A stretch of DNA of 64,000 bases from Salinicola avicenniae (GTDB lineage Bacteria; Pseudomonadota; Gammaproteobacteria; Pseudomonadales; Halomonadaceae), in assembly GCF_023736115.1 (NCBI RefSeq), contig NZ_JAKQZC010000003.1:248001-312000 (forward strand), read 5' to 3'. Below, piece after piece: positions 8,748 to 20,047 of the stretch. The notes under the pieces were generated by a model that was given only the letters and a program-made list of their open reading frames with translations, had not been told where the DNA came from and did not search any database. The position numbers and the translations under genes are program-made. Every line of letters begins with the position of its first letter. Positions within the stretch are counted from its first letter, which is position 1.

Positions 8748-8785
8748 GGCCAAAAAGCGTCGTCTTTCGGCGACGTTTTTTGGCC
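8748..8785. terminator. strong bidirectional intrinsic terminator after argA
   Basis: The left arm GGCCAAAAAGCGTCG pairs with CGACG followed by six T and GGCC, a 15-bp stem with one G-U pair and a TCTTTCGG loop. The A-tract and T-tract within the stem are typical of bidirectional terminators. It closes argA and isolates the sigma-54 promoter 100 bp downstream. Confidence 0.8.
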
Positions 8786-8865
8786 GTTTTTCCCGCCTAT
8801 GACCCCCTCTACGCCTTTTGGCGAATTCCGTGCCATGCTGGTGATTATTAAAACTTTGTTTTCAA

Positions 8866-8882
8866 AGGTTTTTTAAAAACCT
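8866..8882. promoter_or_regulatory. AT-rich palindrome abutting the sigma-54 promoter
   Basis: AGGTTTTT-T-AAAAACCT has perfect 8-bp arms and overlaps the first bases of the -24 element. It may aid DNA bending or melting. No protein is assigned. Confidence 0.4.
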
Positions 8883-8897
8883 GGCACGCTCTTGGCA
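8881..8897 (+). promoter_or_regulatory. sigma-54 (RpoN) promoter, -24/-12
   Basis: The sequence CTGGCACGCTCTTGGCA matches the sigma-54 consensus. The invariant GG (8883-8884) and GC (8895-8896) are exactly 10 bases apart, and the -24 block TGGCACG is perfect. Transcription should begin about 12 bases past the GC, near 8908-8910. The next protein genes are glrK-qseG-glrR, and GlrR is a sigma-54 activator. I could not find the enterobacterial GlrR box TGTC-N10-GACA upstream. Confidence 0.85.
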
Positions 8898-9055
8898 GTA
8901 GTATTTATCGAGAGCGACGGGAGACGGTCCTCGGATCGGTTCTCGGCGGATCTCGTGAAAGCCTCGACAACCCTGTGCAGGATTTCATGAGATTCGCGAG
9001 CGTCCGCTCCACGCGATGTGTGACTTAGGTTGCGATGAGACGGGTGCGGCCCATC

Positions 9056-9103
9056 GGGCAAGGAGATGCACCATTAGGGCAAGGATGCCCCGGGCAAGGA
9101 TGC
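9056..9103 (+). repeat. three GGGCAAGG(GA)ATGC repeats inside the candidate RNA
   Basis: Copies lie at 9056-9069 (with a 2-base GA insertion), 9077-9088 and 9092-9103. Each exposes AAGGA, similar to the GGA motif bound by CsrA/RsmA in CsrB-type RNAs. Around ten GGA triplets occur between 8909 and 9372. Confidence 0.6.
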
Positions 9104-9344
9104 CTTTCCCCTCCTGAGAGGGGACCCATTGCGGCAGGCCGCCGATATTGGCGCAATAGCGCTAACGTCGGCGACCCGCCCAGAGACGAAGCGGCGGTTC
9201 GCCGTCACGGAGATCGACTGCCCCTGAATGGCATAGGTCGCGCCTCCGGCTTCGTGGGCCTTCGGGCCCTGGGAACGGTCTCGAATAGCTGATTCAGGCA
9301 GTTTTTCAAGGTCGTTTCCGACCCTTCAGTTCCCTGCGTACCTT

Positions 9345-9372
9345 GGGCCGGCTCTGCCGGCCCTCTTTTTTT
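9345..9372 (+). terminator. intrinsic terminator of the candidate RNA
   Basis: GGGCCGGC-TCT-GCCGGCCC is a perfect 8-bp GC stem with a 3-base loop, followed directly by TCTTTTTTT. It ends the sigma-54-driven transcript 236 bp before glrK, so the RNA is a separate unit rather than a plain leader. Confidence 0.9.
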
Positions 9373-9576
9373 GCGCCATGTTTTTGTGACTTCTCGTTGC
9401 CGACGAATCGATCGTAACGAGGCTTCCGGCGCCGAAAGCCCAGCAGGGGTCGTTGGGGCTCGATTGACGCCGAACCGCCATCGCCCCGGGGGCGATCAGC
9501 GCAACCGGGAACGGCGACTCGAACACGGGCCGACAATCGGCCGCGCCACAGGCTGTCAGCGTGCCGCCTGGGTGTT

Positions 9577-9593
9577 GAATAAAAATGTTATTC
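9577..9593. promoter_or_regulatory. inverted repeat just upstream of glrK
   Basis: GAATAA-AAATG-TTATTC, perfect 6-bp arms, lies 15 bp before the chosen glrK start in an AT-rich patch. It could be part of the glrK promoter or an operator. Confidence 0.3.
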
Positions 9594-9607
9594 TTGCGGA
9601 ACGATCC

Positions 9608-11251
9608 ATGACATCAATGGGCCTCCTGCACAGAGCCACCTCTATGACCACCGAGCTTTCCCGCCGCTGGCGTCCCCGCTCGCTGCTGCAACTGGTATTG
9701 CTGGCGTTCGTCGTCGTCATGTTGCCGATCGCCGTGCTGATGTTCCAGGCCGGACAGGCGCTGTCCGAGCTGTCGACGCTGGCCGACCAGAGCGCCCGCC
9801 ATGCGGTCGAGCAGACACGTCGCGCGCGCATGCTGAGCTCGCTGGCGCTGCAGATGGAGCGCAGCGCGCGGCAGTACGCGGTGATCGAAGAAGAGGGGCT
9901 GCGCGAAATCTACAACGAGAAGGCGCGTCAGTTCGGCGAGCTGCTCCAGGAGCATGAACCGCTGATGCGCGACGACCCCGATTTTCGCTCGCTGGCGTCA
10001 CGCTTCCAGCAGCTGCGCGAGCTGCCGCGTATCCCCGGCGAGACGCTGCAGCCGGCCGATGAAGCAGGCGCCGAGCGCGCGGCCGAGGCACCGCCAGTGC
10101 CGGATCTGTCGCTGCTGCCCCCGCAGGAGAGCATGAGCGACTTTCTGGCGCGTTTCTCCGGCTTCGCCAGCGAGTCCGATGCCGTCCGCAACGCGACCAA
10201 CGCGTTGATCGACAGCCGTATCGCCGATATCCGCGAGCGCGCCGATGCGGTGCGCGCTCGGCTGTGGATGCAGACCGCCGCGCTGGTCTCCGCCAGTCTC
10301 ATGCTGATGCTCTTCTTCACCTGGCTGATCACGCGGCCGATTCGTCAGCTCGAACGGCGGATCTTCGGCCTCGGCAGCGGCGAGCGCAGCGACACCGAGC
10401 AGCGTATCCAGGGGCCGGCGGAACTGGTGCAGCTAGGCGATCGTCTGAGCTGGCTCTCCGGGCGGCTCAACGAACTCGAGGCGCAGAAGCAGCAGTTCCT
10501 GCGCCATATGTCGCACGAACTGAAGACACCGCTGGCGAGCATTCGCGAAGGTACGGCGCTGCTCTCCGACGGCGTGGCCGGCGATCTCGAGCCGCGTCAG
10601 CACGAGATCGTCACCCTGATCGACGAGAACGGTCAGGAGCTGCAGACGCTGATCGAGCAACTGCTGGATTACAATCTGCTGCAGAACAGCCGGCGCATGA
10701 AGGTGAGCCGCTTCGATGTCGCCACGGTGATTCAAGAAGTGCTCGCCAAGCATCGCCTGGCGCTCGACAACAAGGGCATGCAGGTGATCAGTCCGCATCA
10801 TCCGCTGGAGTGGCAGGCCGACCGGGAGCGTACCGCGCGCATTCTCGACAACCTGATCTCCAACGCGATCGCTTACGGCGAGGATGGTGGCAATCTGACG
10901 ATCCGCCTCGCCAGCCAGCGCGACTGGCTGGCGGTCGAGGTCGCCAACAGTGGCGAACCGATCGCCAAGGCGGATCGCGAGCACCTGTTCGAGGCGTTCT
11001 ATCAGGGCAGCGCACGGCGCAAGGGGCCGCTCAAGGGCTCCGGCATCGGCCTGTCGGTCGCCGCCGACTGCGCGCGCCTGCAGGCGGGCCAACTGGCACT
11101 GGTCGACGACGCCGAGCTGCCGGTCTGCTTCCGCCTGACGTTGCCCTGGGCCGAGCGCCCCGAGCGCCCGGGCCACGCGATACCGCACGATAACGATGCC
11201 GTACCGGAAGACAGGGTCACGGCCACCGACGCAAGGAACGATACATGGTAA
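9608..11251 (+). CDS. glrK: GlrK/QseE-type membrane sensor histidine kinase
   Basis: A 547-residue inner-membrane kinase that should phosphorylate GlrR. A first membrane segment lies near residues 28-50 and a periplasmic sensor of about 170 residues follows, with a Pro/Glu-rich insertion. A second membrane segment, a HAMP linker, the dimerisation domain with phospho-acceptor His303 in MSHELKTPL, and a C-terminal ATPase domain (N box DNLISNAIAYG, G box GSGIGLSVA) complete it. Membrane-proximal residues (RSLLQLVLLAF) resemble enterobacterial GlrK. ATGs at 9608, 9617 and 9644 are in frame; 9608 has a weak GGAA site, while 9644 gives a start closer to E. coli. The 3' end overlaps qseG by 7 bp, so the three genes are probably an operon. 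The signal is unknown. Confidence 0.9.
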   Translation: MTSMGLLHRATSMTTELSRRWRPRSLLQLVLLAFVVVMLPIAVLMFQAGQALSELSTLADQSARHAVEQTRRARMLSSLALQMERSARQYAVIEEEGLREIYNEKARQFGELLQEHEPLMRDDPDFRSLASRFQQLRELPRIPGETLQPADEAGAERAAEAPPVPDLSLLPPQESMSDFLARFSGFASESDAVRNATNALIDSRIADIRERADAVRARLWMQTAALVSASLMLMLFFTWLITRPIRQLERRIFGLGSGERSDTEQRIQGPAELVQLGDRLSWLSGRLNELEAQKQQFLRHMSHELKTPLASIREGTALLSDGVAGDLEPRQHEIVTLIDENGQELQTLIEQLLDYNLLQNSRRMKVSRFDVATVIQEVLAKHRLALDNKGMQVISPHHPLEWQADRERTARILDNLISNAIAYGEDGGNLTIRLASQRDWLAVEVANSGEPIAKADREHLFEAFYQGSARRKGPLKGSGIGLSVAADCARLQAGQLALVDDAELPVCFRLTLPWAERPERPGHAIPHDNDAVPEDRVTATDARNDTW

Positions 11252-11793
11252 ATCCGATCAAGGGGGCGTTATGGCTCTCTGCCGCGCTGACGCTGGCAGG
11301 TTGCCAGTCGCTGGCCGGTTCGCCTTCGGCGCCTCATGGCTGCGGCGATATCCCGTCGTTTGCCGACAATGTCTGCCTGCTCGACTCCTGGGTCGCCTTT
11401 GGCCTGGAAGCGCAGCGCGGCGACGACGCCTGGCGTCGCGACACCCTGGCCGAGGCGAGTGGCCCGCGGCCGTCGCAGAAGGCGGCGCGCGCCGTGGTGC
11501 TCTCCTGGGATGGCCCGAGCGAGTGGCGCCAGGCCTCCGATCTCTACAAGGCGACGCTCTCCAGTGCGCCGCCCCGTCTGCAGCCGCTGCTGCAGCAGTG
11601 GCTCAACGACCTGGAGGAGCGCCGTCAGCTCCACGCCCAGCAGGACGCGGGTGCACGCCGACAAGGAGGAAGTCGCGATGAAACGCAGGCACTGAAACGC
11701 GAGAACGAGGCGTTGAAACAGCAGCTCGAGGAGATGTCGAACAAGCTCGACGCGCTGACCGACATCGAACGAACCATCAACTCACGTGACTGA
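11245..11793 (+). CDS. qseG: QseG/YfhG-like outer-membrane lipoprotein
   Basis: A 182-residue protein with an N-terminal signal peptide and lipobox LTLAGC (acylated Cys about residue 20). It is followed by a helical domain and a C-terminal coiled coil (about 140-175, ENEALKQQLEEMSNKL). QseG, the lipoprotein coded between glrK and glrR in enterobacteria, interacts with the kinase and stimulates it. Position between the two genes and size support the assignment; sequence similarity is modest. It overlaps glrK by 7 bp, which suggests translational coupling, and is followed after 135 bp by glrR. Confidence 0.82.
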   Translation: MVNPIKGALWLSAALTLAGCQSLAGSPSAPHGCGDIPSFADNVCLLDSWVAFGLEAQRGDDAWRRDTLAEASGPRPSQKAARAVVLSWDGPSEWRQASDLYKATLSSAPPRLQPLLQQWLNDLEERRQLHAQQDAGARRQGGSRDETQALKRENEALKQQLEEMSNKLDALTDIERTINSRD

Positions 11794-11928
11794 GCCATCC
11801 CGTGATGCCGGGTCGTTTGGCCCGCATCGCCCGCTTGCCACCGCCGCCGCGACGATGCCTTGTCGCGCCGCCGGTGACAGCTCCCGACGACGGATGTCGG
11901 GGCGACGATGGCAGGAGGTGTCCATTCC

Positions 11929-13359
<1,431 letters not shown>

Positions 13360-13480
13360 GGCTCTCTTGATCGAAGCGCTGAACGCCGCTCTCGGGCATC
13401 TCGCTTGACGGGCTAGGCGTTTGCCTGACGTGCCAGACGTCCTGACAGGCTTCTGGCGATTTCCCGCCGGGTCGAAACCG

Positions 13481-13532
13481 AAAAGCCGCCGTCGAATCGT
13501 TCTACTGCAGAACGCTTCGGCGGCGGCTTTTT
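13481..13532. terminator. bidirectional terminator between glrR and xseA
   Basis: AAAAGCCGCCGTCGAA pairs with TTCGGCGGCGGCTTTT (16-bp stem, one G-U pair). The loop itself holds a GTTCT/AGAAC hairpin. A-tract and T-tract on the two sides serve both convergent genes. Confidence 0.88.
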
Positions 13533-13623
13533 CATGCGACGGATTTCGAGAGATGGTTTTCTAGAGATGGGCTTCGAGAGATGGTTTTCGGACGCTCGTA
13601 TCGGTCGGGTCTCGACGTGGAGC

Positions 13624-15015
13624 TCAGCGCTTCAGGCGCCGTTTGACCTCTAGCTTCAAGCGACCGTCGCCGAGGCGGGCCGTCAGCGTCTGGCCGGGCT
13701 GGGTCTGGCTGGCGGCGCGGATGACTTGGCCGTCGTCGTCCTGCAGGATCGAATAGCCCCGGCCGAGCACGGCGAGCGGGCTGACCGCATTCAGCTCCCG
13801 CGCTACGCCCTCGAGCCGCTGGCGCGACTGACGCAGTTGCTGGTGCTGGGCCGCCTCGAGCCGCTGGTGCAGGCGTTCGACCTGCTCGCGCGACTGCCGC
13901 AACGTGCGCGACGGGTCGTGTGTGGCGAGCCGGCGCGTGGCCGCGTCGACGCGCTGATGCTCGTGCTTGAGCCGCTGATGCATCGCCAGTCGCAGGCGCT
14001 GGTCCAGCGCTGCCAGCCACTGGCGCTGCTGGGCCAGGCGTTCGCCGGGGTGGCGCAGGCGGGCGCGCAGATGATCGAGACGTTGCGATTCGGCGTTGAA
14101 GCGTCCCTGCCAGGCACGGGTCAGGCGGCGGCTCTGCTGCGCCAGTGTCTCCTGCAGATCGCGACGGTCCGGCACCAGCCGCTCGGCGGCGGCGGAAGGG
14201 GTCGGCGCGCGCACATCGGCGGCGAACTCGGCCAGGGTAAAGTCGACCTCGTGGCCGATCGCCGCCATCACCGGCAGGGTGGAGTGGTAGATGGCCCGCG
14301 CCAGATGCTGGTCGTTGAACGCCCACAGGTCTTCCAGGCTGCCGCCACCGCGCGTGATCAAAATCGCGTCGAAGGTCTCGCGATCGTCCATCGGGTCGCG
14401 GTCCGCCAGGTCGTTCCGCTGGCTGGCGGCCTGGCGGGCCTGACGGTTGATCAGCGCCAGTGCGCGGATCAGCGCCGGCGGCGCTTCCTTGCCCTGCACC
14501 GGCGCCGGGAAGACGCTGACGCGCAGCATCGGCCAGCGTGCGCGCAGCACGGCGAGCACGTCGCGGATGGCGGCGCCGGTAGGCGAGGTGATCAGAGCGA
14601 GATGGCGCGGCGGGTAGGGCAGTGGGCGGGCGTTGGCGAACACGCCCTCGGCCTCGAGCTGGCGCTTCAGGCGCTCGTAGGCCGCCATCAACTCGCCTTC
14701 GCCGCTTGGCTGCACGGCATCGACGATCAGCTGGTAATCGCCGCGCGGCTCGAAGATCGATACCCGGCCGCGTACCTTGATCCGGTCGCCATCCTTCAGC
14801 GGCACGCGGGAAAGACTGGCCCGGTTGCGGAAGAAGGCGCATTTCACCTGCGCCTTGGCATCCTTGAGCGAGAAGTAGAGATGGCCGGAGGCGGGGCGTG
14901 CCAGCCCTGAGATTTCGCCTTCCACCCAGCAGTCGCCGAAGCCGCGCTCCAGAAGCTGGCGGGCCTGACGGTTGAGATCGCTCACGGAGAGCGTTGGTGA
15001 CGCGGGCGAGGGCAT
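13624..15015 (-). CDS. xseA: exodeoxyribonuclease VII large subunit
   Basis: A 463-residue subunit of ExoVII, which degrades single-stranded DNA to oligonucleotides together with the small subunit XseB (not in this window). An N-terminal OB-fold (about 10-110, FGDCWVEGEISGLARPASGHLYFSLKD split over two strands) precedes the catalytic domain, with TSPTGAAIRDVL, the GGGSLEDLWAFND motif and AIGHEVDF. A long coiled-coil of Arg/Gln/Leu-rich helices (about 290-410) follows, then a short C-terminal strand domain ending with GYSIL and DGRLKLEV. Length matches the family (E. coli 456). It is divergent from guaB. Confidence 0.95.
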   Translation of the reverse strand: MPSPASPTLSVSDLNRQARQLLERGFGDCWVEGEISGLARPASGHLYFSLKDAKAQVKCAFFRNRASLSRVPLKDGDRIKVRGRVSIFEPRGDYQLIVDAVQPSGEGELMAAYERLKRQLEAEGVFANARPLPYPPRHLALITSPTGAAIRDVLAVLRARWPMLRVSVFPAPVQGKEAPPALIRALALINRQARQAASQRNDLADRDPMDDRETFDAILITRGGGSLEDLWAFNDQHLARAIYHSTLPVMAAIGHEVDFTLAEFAADVRAPTPSAAAERLVPDRRDLQETLAQQSRRLTRAWQGRFNAESQRLDHLRARLRHPGERLAQQRQWLAALDQRLRLAMHQRLKHEHQRVDAATRRLATHDPSRTLRQSREQVERLHQRLEAAQHQQLRQSRQRLEGVARELNAVSPLAVLGRGYSILQDDDGQVIRAASQTQPGQTLTARLGDGRLKLEVKRRLKR

Positions 15016-16802
<1,787 letters not shown>

Positions 16803-16970
16803 CCGATCGTGCCCAGGCCGGCACCAGGCGTTGTTGGAAACGCACTCGGCATGCTCATGAACAACACGTTCACTCCGCTGCCTCGTGCGTTTTCGTCGGG
16901 CCTGGCTTGGCCTGGCCTGACACTCGGCCTGAATACGCCGAACGATTCGGCAACCCGCCTTGGCGGGCCC

Positions 16971-16992
16971 AGCGGCGCTTCACGGCGCCGCT
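16971..16992 (+). terminator. hairpin between guaB and guaA
   Basis: AGCGGCGC-TTCACG-GCGCCGCT is a perfect 8-bp stem followed by TCTCATTTCT, 87 bp before guaA. A smaller CCCGCC-TT-GGCGGG hairpin lies just upstream. Together they may give partial termination or processing between the two genes. Confidence 0.45.
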
Positions 16993-17078
16993 TCTCATTT
17001 CTAAGGCTTCGTGAAGTCACCTGCGCTAACGGGTGCTAGTGAAGTCGTGGTGTTGCAGTTAACCGCAGAGACAATTCG

Positions 17079-18653
17079 ATGACCGACATCCATTCGCACA
17101 AGATCCTGATCCTCGACTTCGGCTCCCAGTACACGCAGCTGATCGCGCGTCGCGTGCGCGAAATCGGCGTCTACTCCGAGATCCGCGCCTTCGATATCAC
17201 CGAAGAAGAGATCCGCGAATACAATCCCAACGGCATCATCCTCTCCGGCGGGCCGGAATCGGTCTCCGAACTCGGCTCGCCGCGCGCGCCTGAGTGCGTG
17301 TTCGAGATGGGCCTGCCGGTGTTCGGCATCTGCTACGGCATGCAGACCATGGCTGAACAGCTCGGCGGCGCCACCGAAGGCTCCGACAAGCGCGAGTTCG
17401 GCTACGCTCAGATCAGCGTGGCGGCGGAAGACGACCTGCTCGGCGGCATCAAGGATCATGTCGGCCATGATGGCGGCGCGCTGCTGGACGTGTGGATGAG
17501 CCACGGCGACAAGGTCGCGCGCGCCCCGGCGGAATTCACCGTCACCGCCTCGACCTCGAGCTGTCCGATTGCCGCCATGACCTGGCCGGAAAAACGCTTC
17601 TACGGCGTCCAGTTCCACCCGGAAGTGACCCACACCCTGCAGGGCCAGCGCATTCTCGAGCGCTTCGTGCTGGATATCTGTAAAGCCGAACAGCTCTGGA
17701 CCCCGGCGCAGATCATCGAAGACCTGAGCGAGCGCGTACGCGAACAGGTCGGCGACCGCCACGTGCTGCTCGGCCTTTCCGGCGGCGTCGATTCCTCCGT
17801 GGTTGCGGCACTGCTGCACAAGGCGATCGGCGACCAGCTCACCTGCGTCTTCGTCGACAACGGCCTGTTGCGCAAGAACGAAGGCGACCAGGTGATGGAA
17901 ACCTTCGCCAGCCATATGGGCGTGAAGGTGATCCGCGTCGACGCGGAAGACGAGTTCCTGACCAAGCTGGAAGGGGAAAACGACCCCGAAGCCAAGCGCA
18001 AGATCATCGGCAACACCTTCATCGACGTGTTCGACCGTGAAGCTGCCAAGATCGACGGCGTCGACTTCCTCGCCCAGGGCACCATCTACCCGGACGTGAT
18101 CGAATCCGCTGCCAGCAAGACCGGCAAGGCGCACGTGATCAAGTCGCACCACAACGTCGGTGGCCTGCCGGAGACCATGAAGCTCAAGCTGGTCGAACCG
18201 CTGCGCGAACTGTTCAAGGACGAAGTGCGCAAGCTCGGCCTCGAACTCGGCCTGCCGTACGACATGGTCTACCGCCACCCGTTCCCCGGGCCGGGCCTCG
18301 GTGTGCGCATTCTCGGCGAAGTGAAGAAAGAGTACGCCGACATCCTGCGTGAAGCCGATGCCATCTTCATCGAAGAGCTGCACAACTTCGACTGGTACCA
18401 CAAGACCAGCCAGGCGTTTGCCGTCTTCCTGCCGGTCAAGTCCGTCGGTGTCGTCGGCGACGGCCGCCGCTACGAGTGGGTCATCGCCATTCGCGCCGTC
18501 GAGACCATCGACTTCATGACCGCCCGCTGGGCCCACCTGCCGTATGAGCTGCTGGAAAAAGTCTCCAACCGCATCATCAACGAGATCAGCGGCGTCTCCC
18601 GCGTGACCTACGATGTCAGCAGCAAGCCGCCGGCGACGATTGAGTGGGAGTGA
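17079..18653 (+). CDS. guaA: GMP synthase (glutamine-hydrolysing)
   Basis: A 524-residue enzyme that converts XMP, ATP and glutamine to GMP. The N-terminal class I glutamine amidotransferase domain has the nucleophile Cys85 in GICYGM and the FHPEVTHT His/Glu pair. The ATP-pyrophosphatase domain carries the P-loop [11 protein letters not shown], and the C-terminal dimerisation domain ends in the conserved PPATIEWE. Length equals E. coli GuaA (525). It follows guaB, and a clean intrinsic terminator lies 45 bp downstream. Confidence 0.97.
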   Translation: MTDIHSHKILILDFGSQYTQLIARRVREIGVYSEIRAFDITEEEIREYNPNGIILSGGPESVSELGSPRAPECVFEMGLPVFGICYGMQTMAEQLGGATEGSDKREFGYAQISVAAEDDLLGGIKDHVGHDGGALLDVWMSHGDKVARAPAEFTVTASTSSCPIAAMTWPEKRFYGVQFHPEVTHTLQGQRILERFVLDICKAEQLWTPAQIIEDLSERVREQVGDRHVLLGLSGGVDSSVVAALLHKAIGDQLTCVFVDNGLLRKNEGDQVMETFASHMGVKVIRVDAEDEFLTKLEGENDPEAKRKIIGNTFIDVFDREAAKIDGVDFLAQGTIYPDVIESAASKTGKAHVIKSHHNVGGLPETMKLKLVEPLRELFKDEVRKLGLELGLPYDMVYRHPFPGPGLGVRILGEVKKEYADILREADAIFIEELHNFDWYHKTSQAFAVFLPVKSVGVVGDGRRYEWVIAIRAVETIDFMTARWAHLPYELLEKVSNRIINEISGVSRVTYDVSSKPPATIEWE

Positions 18654-18697
18654 TCACACTCTAGGCTCTAGCTGTACTAACTGGTAAAAGTATAATT

Positions 18698-18724
18698 AAG
18701 CCCATGTTTATATGGGCTTTTTTT
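18698..18724 (+). terminator. intrinsic terminator of guaBA
   Basis: AAGCCCAT-GTTTAT-ATGGGCTT with a following run of T (to 18724). An 8-bp stem with a T-tract, 45 bp after guaA. Confidence 0.9.
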
Positions 18725-18775
18725 GTAGCTTCTTGAGTGAGTTTGAGCTTGATATAGGAATAAGAGGCCGTGAAT

Positions 18776-18791
18776 GCTCGTCTAGACGAGC
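18776..18791. promoter_or_regulatory. 16-bp perfect palindrome upstream of mesX
   Basis: GCTCGTCTAGACGAGC is a perfect palindrome about 235 bp before mesX. Its centre GTCTAGAC equals the junction of two adjoining MetJ boxes (AGACGTCT repeated), with 10 of 16 bases matching the ideal pair. Because the gene is a methionine synthase, a MetJ-like operator is a reasonable guess, but no metJ gene is in the window. Confidence 0.4.
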
Positions 18792-18821
18792 GCACGAGAA
18801 ACTCACTGGCTCGATCACTCA

Positions 18822-18854
18822 CACCTCATCATGAGTCAGCTTCATGATGAGGTG
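18822..18854. promoter_or_regulatory. 13-bp perfect inverted repeat upstream of mesX
   Basis: CACCTCATCATGA - GTCAGCT - TCATGATGAGGTG, with perfect 13-bp arms and a 7-base spacer, about 170 bp before mesX. No T-run on either side makes a terminator unlikely. It could be a large operator or an RNA hairpin in the mesX leader. Confidence 0.45.
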
Positions 18855-19025
18855 AAAACCTATCGCTTTTCATGCATCCAGTACGTCTGGCATAAAGTGC
18901 TCATCCTTCTCGATGACAGACGCCACGGAACCTGTTGATCGAGAACGCCAGATACTGAATTGATGGGCACTGGTGCGCCACGGCGGCGCCAGTGCCTCTC
19001 TCGACCAATAGGGTGCTTGTTCGCG

Positions 19026-20009
19026 ATGAGCCAAGATTTCACATTCCACATCAAGCGCATTCGCTTCGACGAGAACTATCGTCCGGCCGACAACACGCGC
19101 ACCACGACCAATTTCGCCAACCTGGCGAGAGGCGAGAGCCGTCAGCAGAACCTGCGCAATGCCCTGACGATGATCGACAATCGCTTCAATACCCTGGCGC
19201 ATTGGGATAACCCCACGGCGGATCGCTATGCGGTCGAACTCGATATCATCACCGGTGAGTTGCGTGTCGGTGATGGCGGGGAAGGGGATGCGTTTCCCGC
19301 CATCGAGGTGCTGAAGACCACGATTGTCGATCGATCGACCGGCAAACGTATCGAGGGCATGGTGGGGAACAACTTTTCCTCCTACGTGCGCGACTACGAC
19401 TTCAGCGTATGGCTCTCCGAGCACAACAAGGATCGAGCCGAATTTGGCATCCCCGAAGGATTCGGCGATCTGCACGGCAAGCTGTTCAAGCTGTTCGTCA
19501 ATTCCGAGGCTTATCGCGAGGCCTTCCGCAAGCCGCCGGTCATCTGCCTCAGTGTGTCCAGCAGCAAGGTCTATCGCCGCACGGAGAACCGCCATCCTGT
19601 GCTGGGCGTCGAGTACGAAAACAACGAGTCCTCGCTGACGGATTTCTACTTCGACAAGATGGGCCTGCAGGTCCGCTATTTCATGCCGCCGAATGCGGTC
19701 GCGCCGCTGGCGTTCTATTTTTCCGGCGATCTGCTTTCCGATTACACGGATCTCGAGCTGATCAGCGCCATCAGCACGATGGAGACGTTCCAGAAGATCT
19801 ATCGCCCCGAGATCTACAACGCCAATTCGGCGGCGGGCAAGACGTATCAGCCCAGCCTGAAACACCAGGACTATTCGTTGACGCGCATCGTGTATGACCG
19901 GGAAGAGCGGAGCCAGCTGGCCGTCGAGCAGGGCCGGTTTACCGAACGGCATTTCATCAAGCCCTATCAGGCGCTGCTCCGAGATTGGTCCGCTAGTTAC
20001 GCCCTTTGA
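19026..20009 (+). CDS. mesX: MesX, DUF1852 putative oxygenase required by MesD
   Basis: A 327-residue protein of the DUF1852 family, recognisable by its start (FTFHIKRIRFDENYRPADNTRTTTNFANLARGE in two pieces) and overall length. In other bacteria DUF1852/MesX is coded next to the short methionine synthase MesD and is needed for its function in an oxygen-dependent reaction whose methyl donor is not the usual folate. It has no signal peptide or membrane segment. The ATG at 19026 has only a weak upstream GGGTG. mesD follows after 38 bp on the same strand, so the two should be co-transcribed. Family assignment is from recall of sequence features. Confidence 0.85.
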   Translation: MSQDFTFHIKRIRFDENYRPADNTRTTTNFANLARGESRQQNLRNALTMIDNRFNTLAHWDNPTADRYAVELDIITGELRVGDGGEGDAFPAIEVLKTTIVDRSTGKRIEGMVGNNFSSYVRDYDFSVWLSEHNKDRAEFGIPEGFGDLHGKLFKLFVNSEAYREAFRKPPVICLSVSSSKVYRRTENRHPVLGVEYENNESSLTDFYFDKMGLQVRYFMPPNAVAPLAFYFSGDLLSDYTDLELISAISTMETFQKIYRPEIYNANSAAGKTYQPSLKHQDYSLTRIVYDREERSQLAVEQGRFTERHFIKPYQALLRDWSASYAL

Positions 20010-20047
20010 TTTTTCCGTTATCTATCCCTGATGAAGGTCGCTTTTTC

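Larger units (their letters stand above)
8909..9372 (+). ncRNA. candidate sigma-54-dependent structured regulatory RNA (GlmY-position)
   Basis: About 464 bases from the predicted sigma-54 start to a strong intrinsic terminator, with no convincing protein gene. It has several stable hairpins: CCCCTC/GAGGGG near 9109-9124, CGGCG/CGCCG near 9192-9204, and a UUCG tetraloop stem (GGGCC-TTCG-GGCCC) at 9256-9269. Three near-copies of GGGCAAGGATGC lie at 9056-9103. In enterobacteria the sRNA gene glmY lies in the same place, upstream of glrK, is sigma-54- and GlrR-dependent, and tunes glucosamine-6-phosphate synthesis. I see no primary-sequence match to GlmY (about 180 nt), so the link rests on position, promoter and terminator. 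An 85-codon reading frame inside (9035-9292) looks fortuitous. Confidence 0.55.

Noticed and set aside
9035-9292. 85-codon frame inside the candidate RNA, with a 13-codon frame (8987-9028) ahead of it
   Set aside because: Product is Gly/Arg/Pro-rich with repeat-derived GQGC units, no domain, weak ribosome site; structured RNA explains the region better. Not fully excluded.
8909-9372. RNase P RNA, tmRNA or 6S RNA as identity of the structured region
   Set aside because: None of the conserved cores of these RNAs could be recognised, and a sigma-54 promoter would be odd for housekeeping RNAs.
9371-9607. N-terminal extension of GlrK
   Set aside because: Would start inside the T-run of the terminator at 9345-9372 and codes an Arg-rich stretch absent from the family.
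17001-18536. 511-codon open frame antisense to guaA
   Set aside because: Same codon-shadow effect; overlaps an unambiguous GMP synthase.
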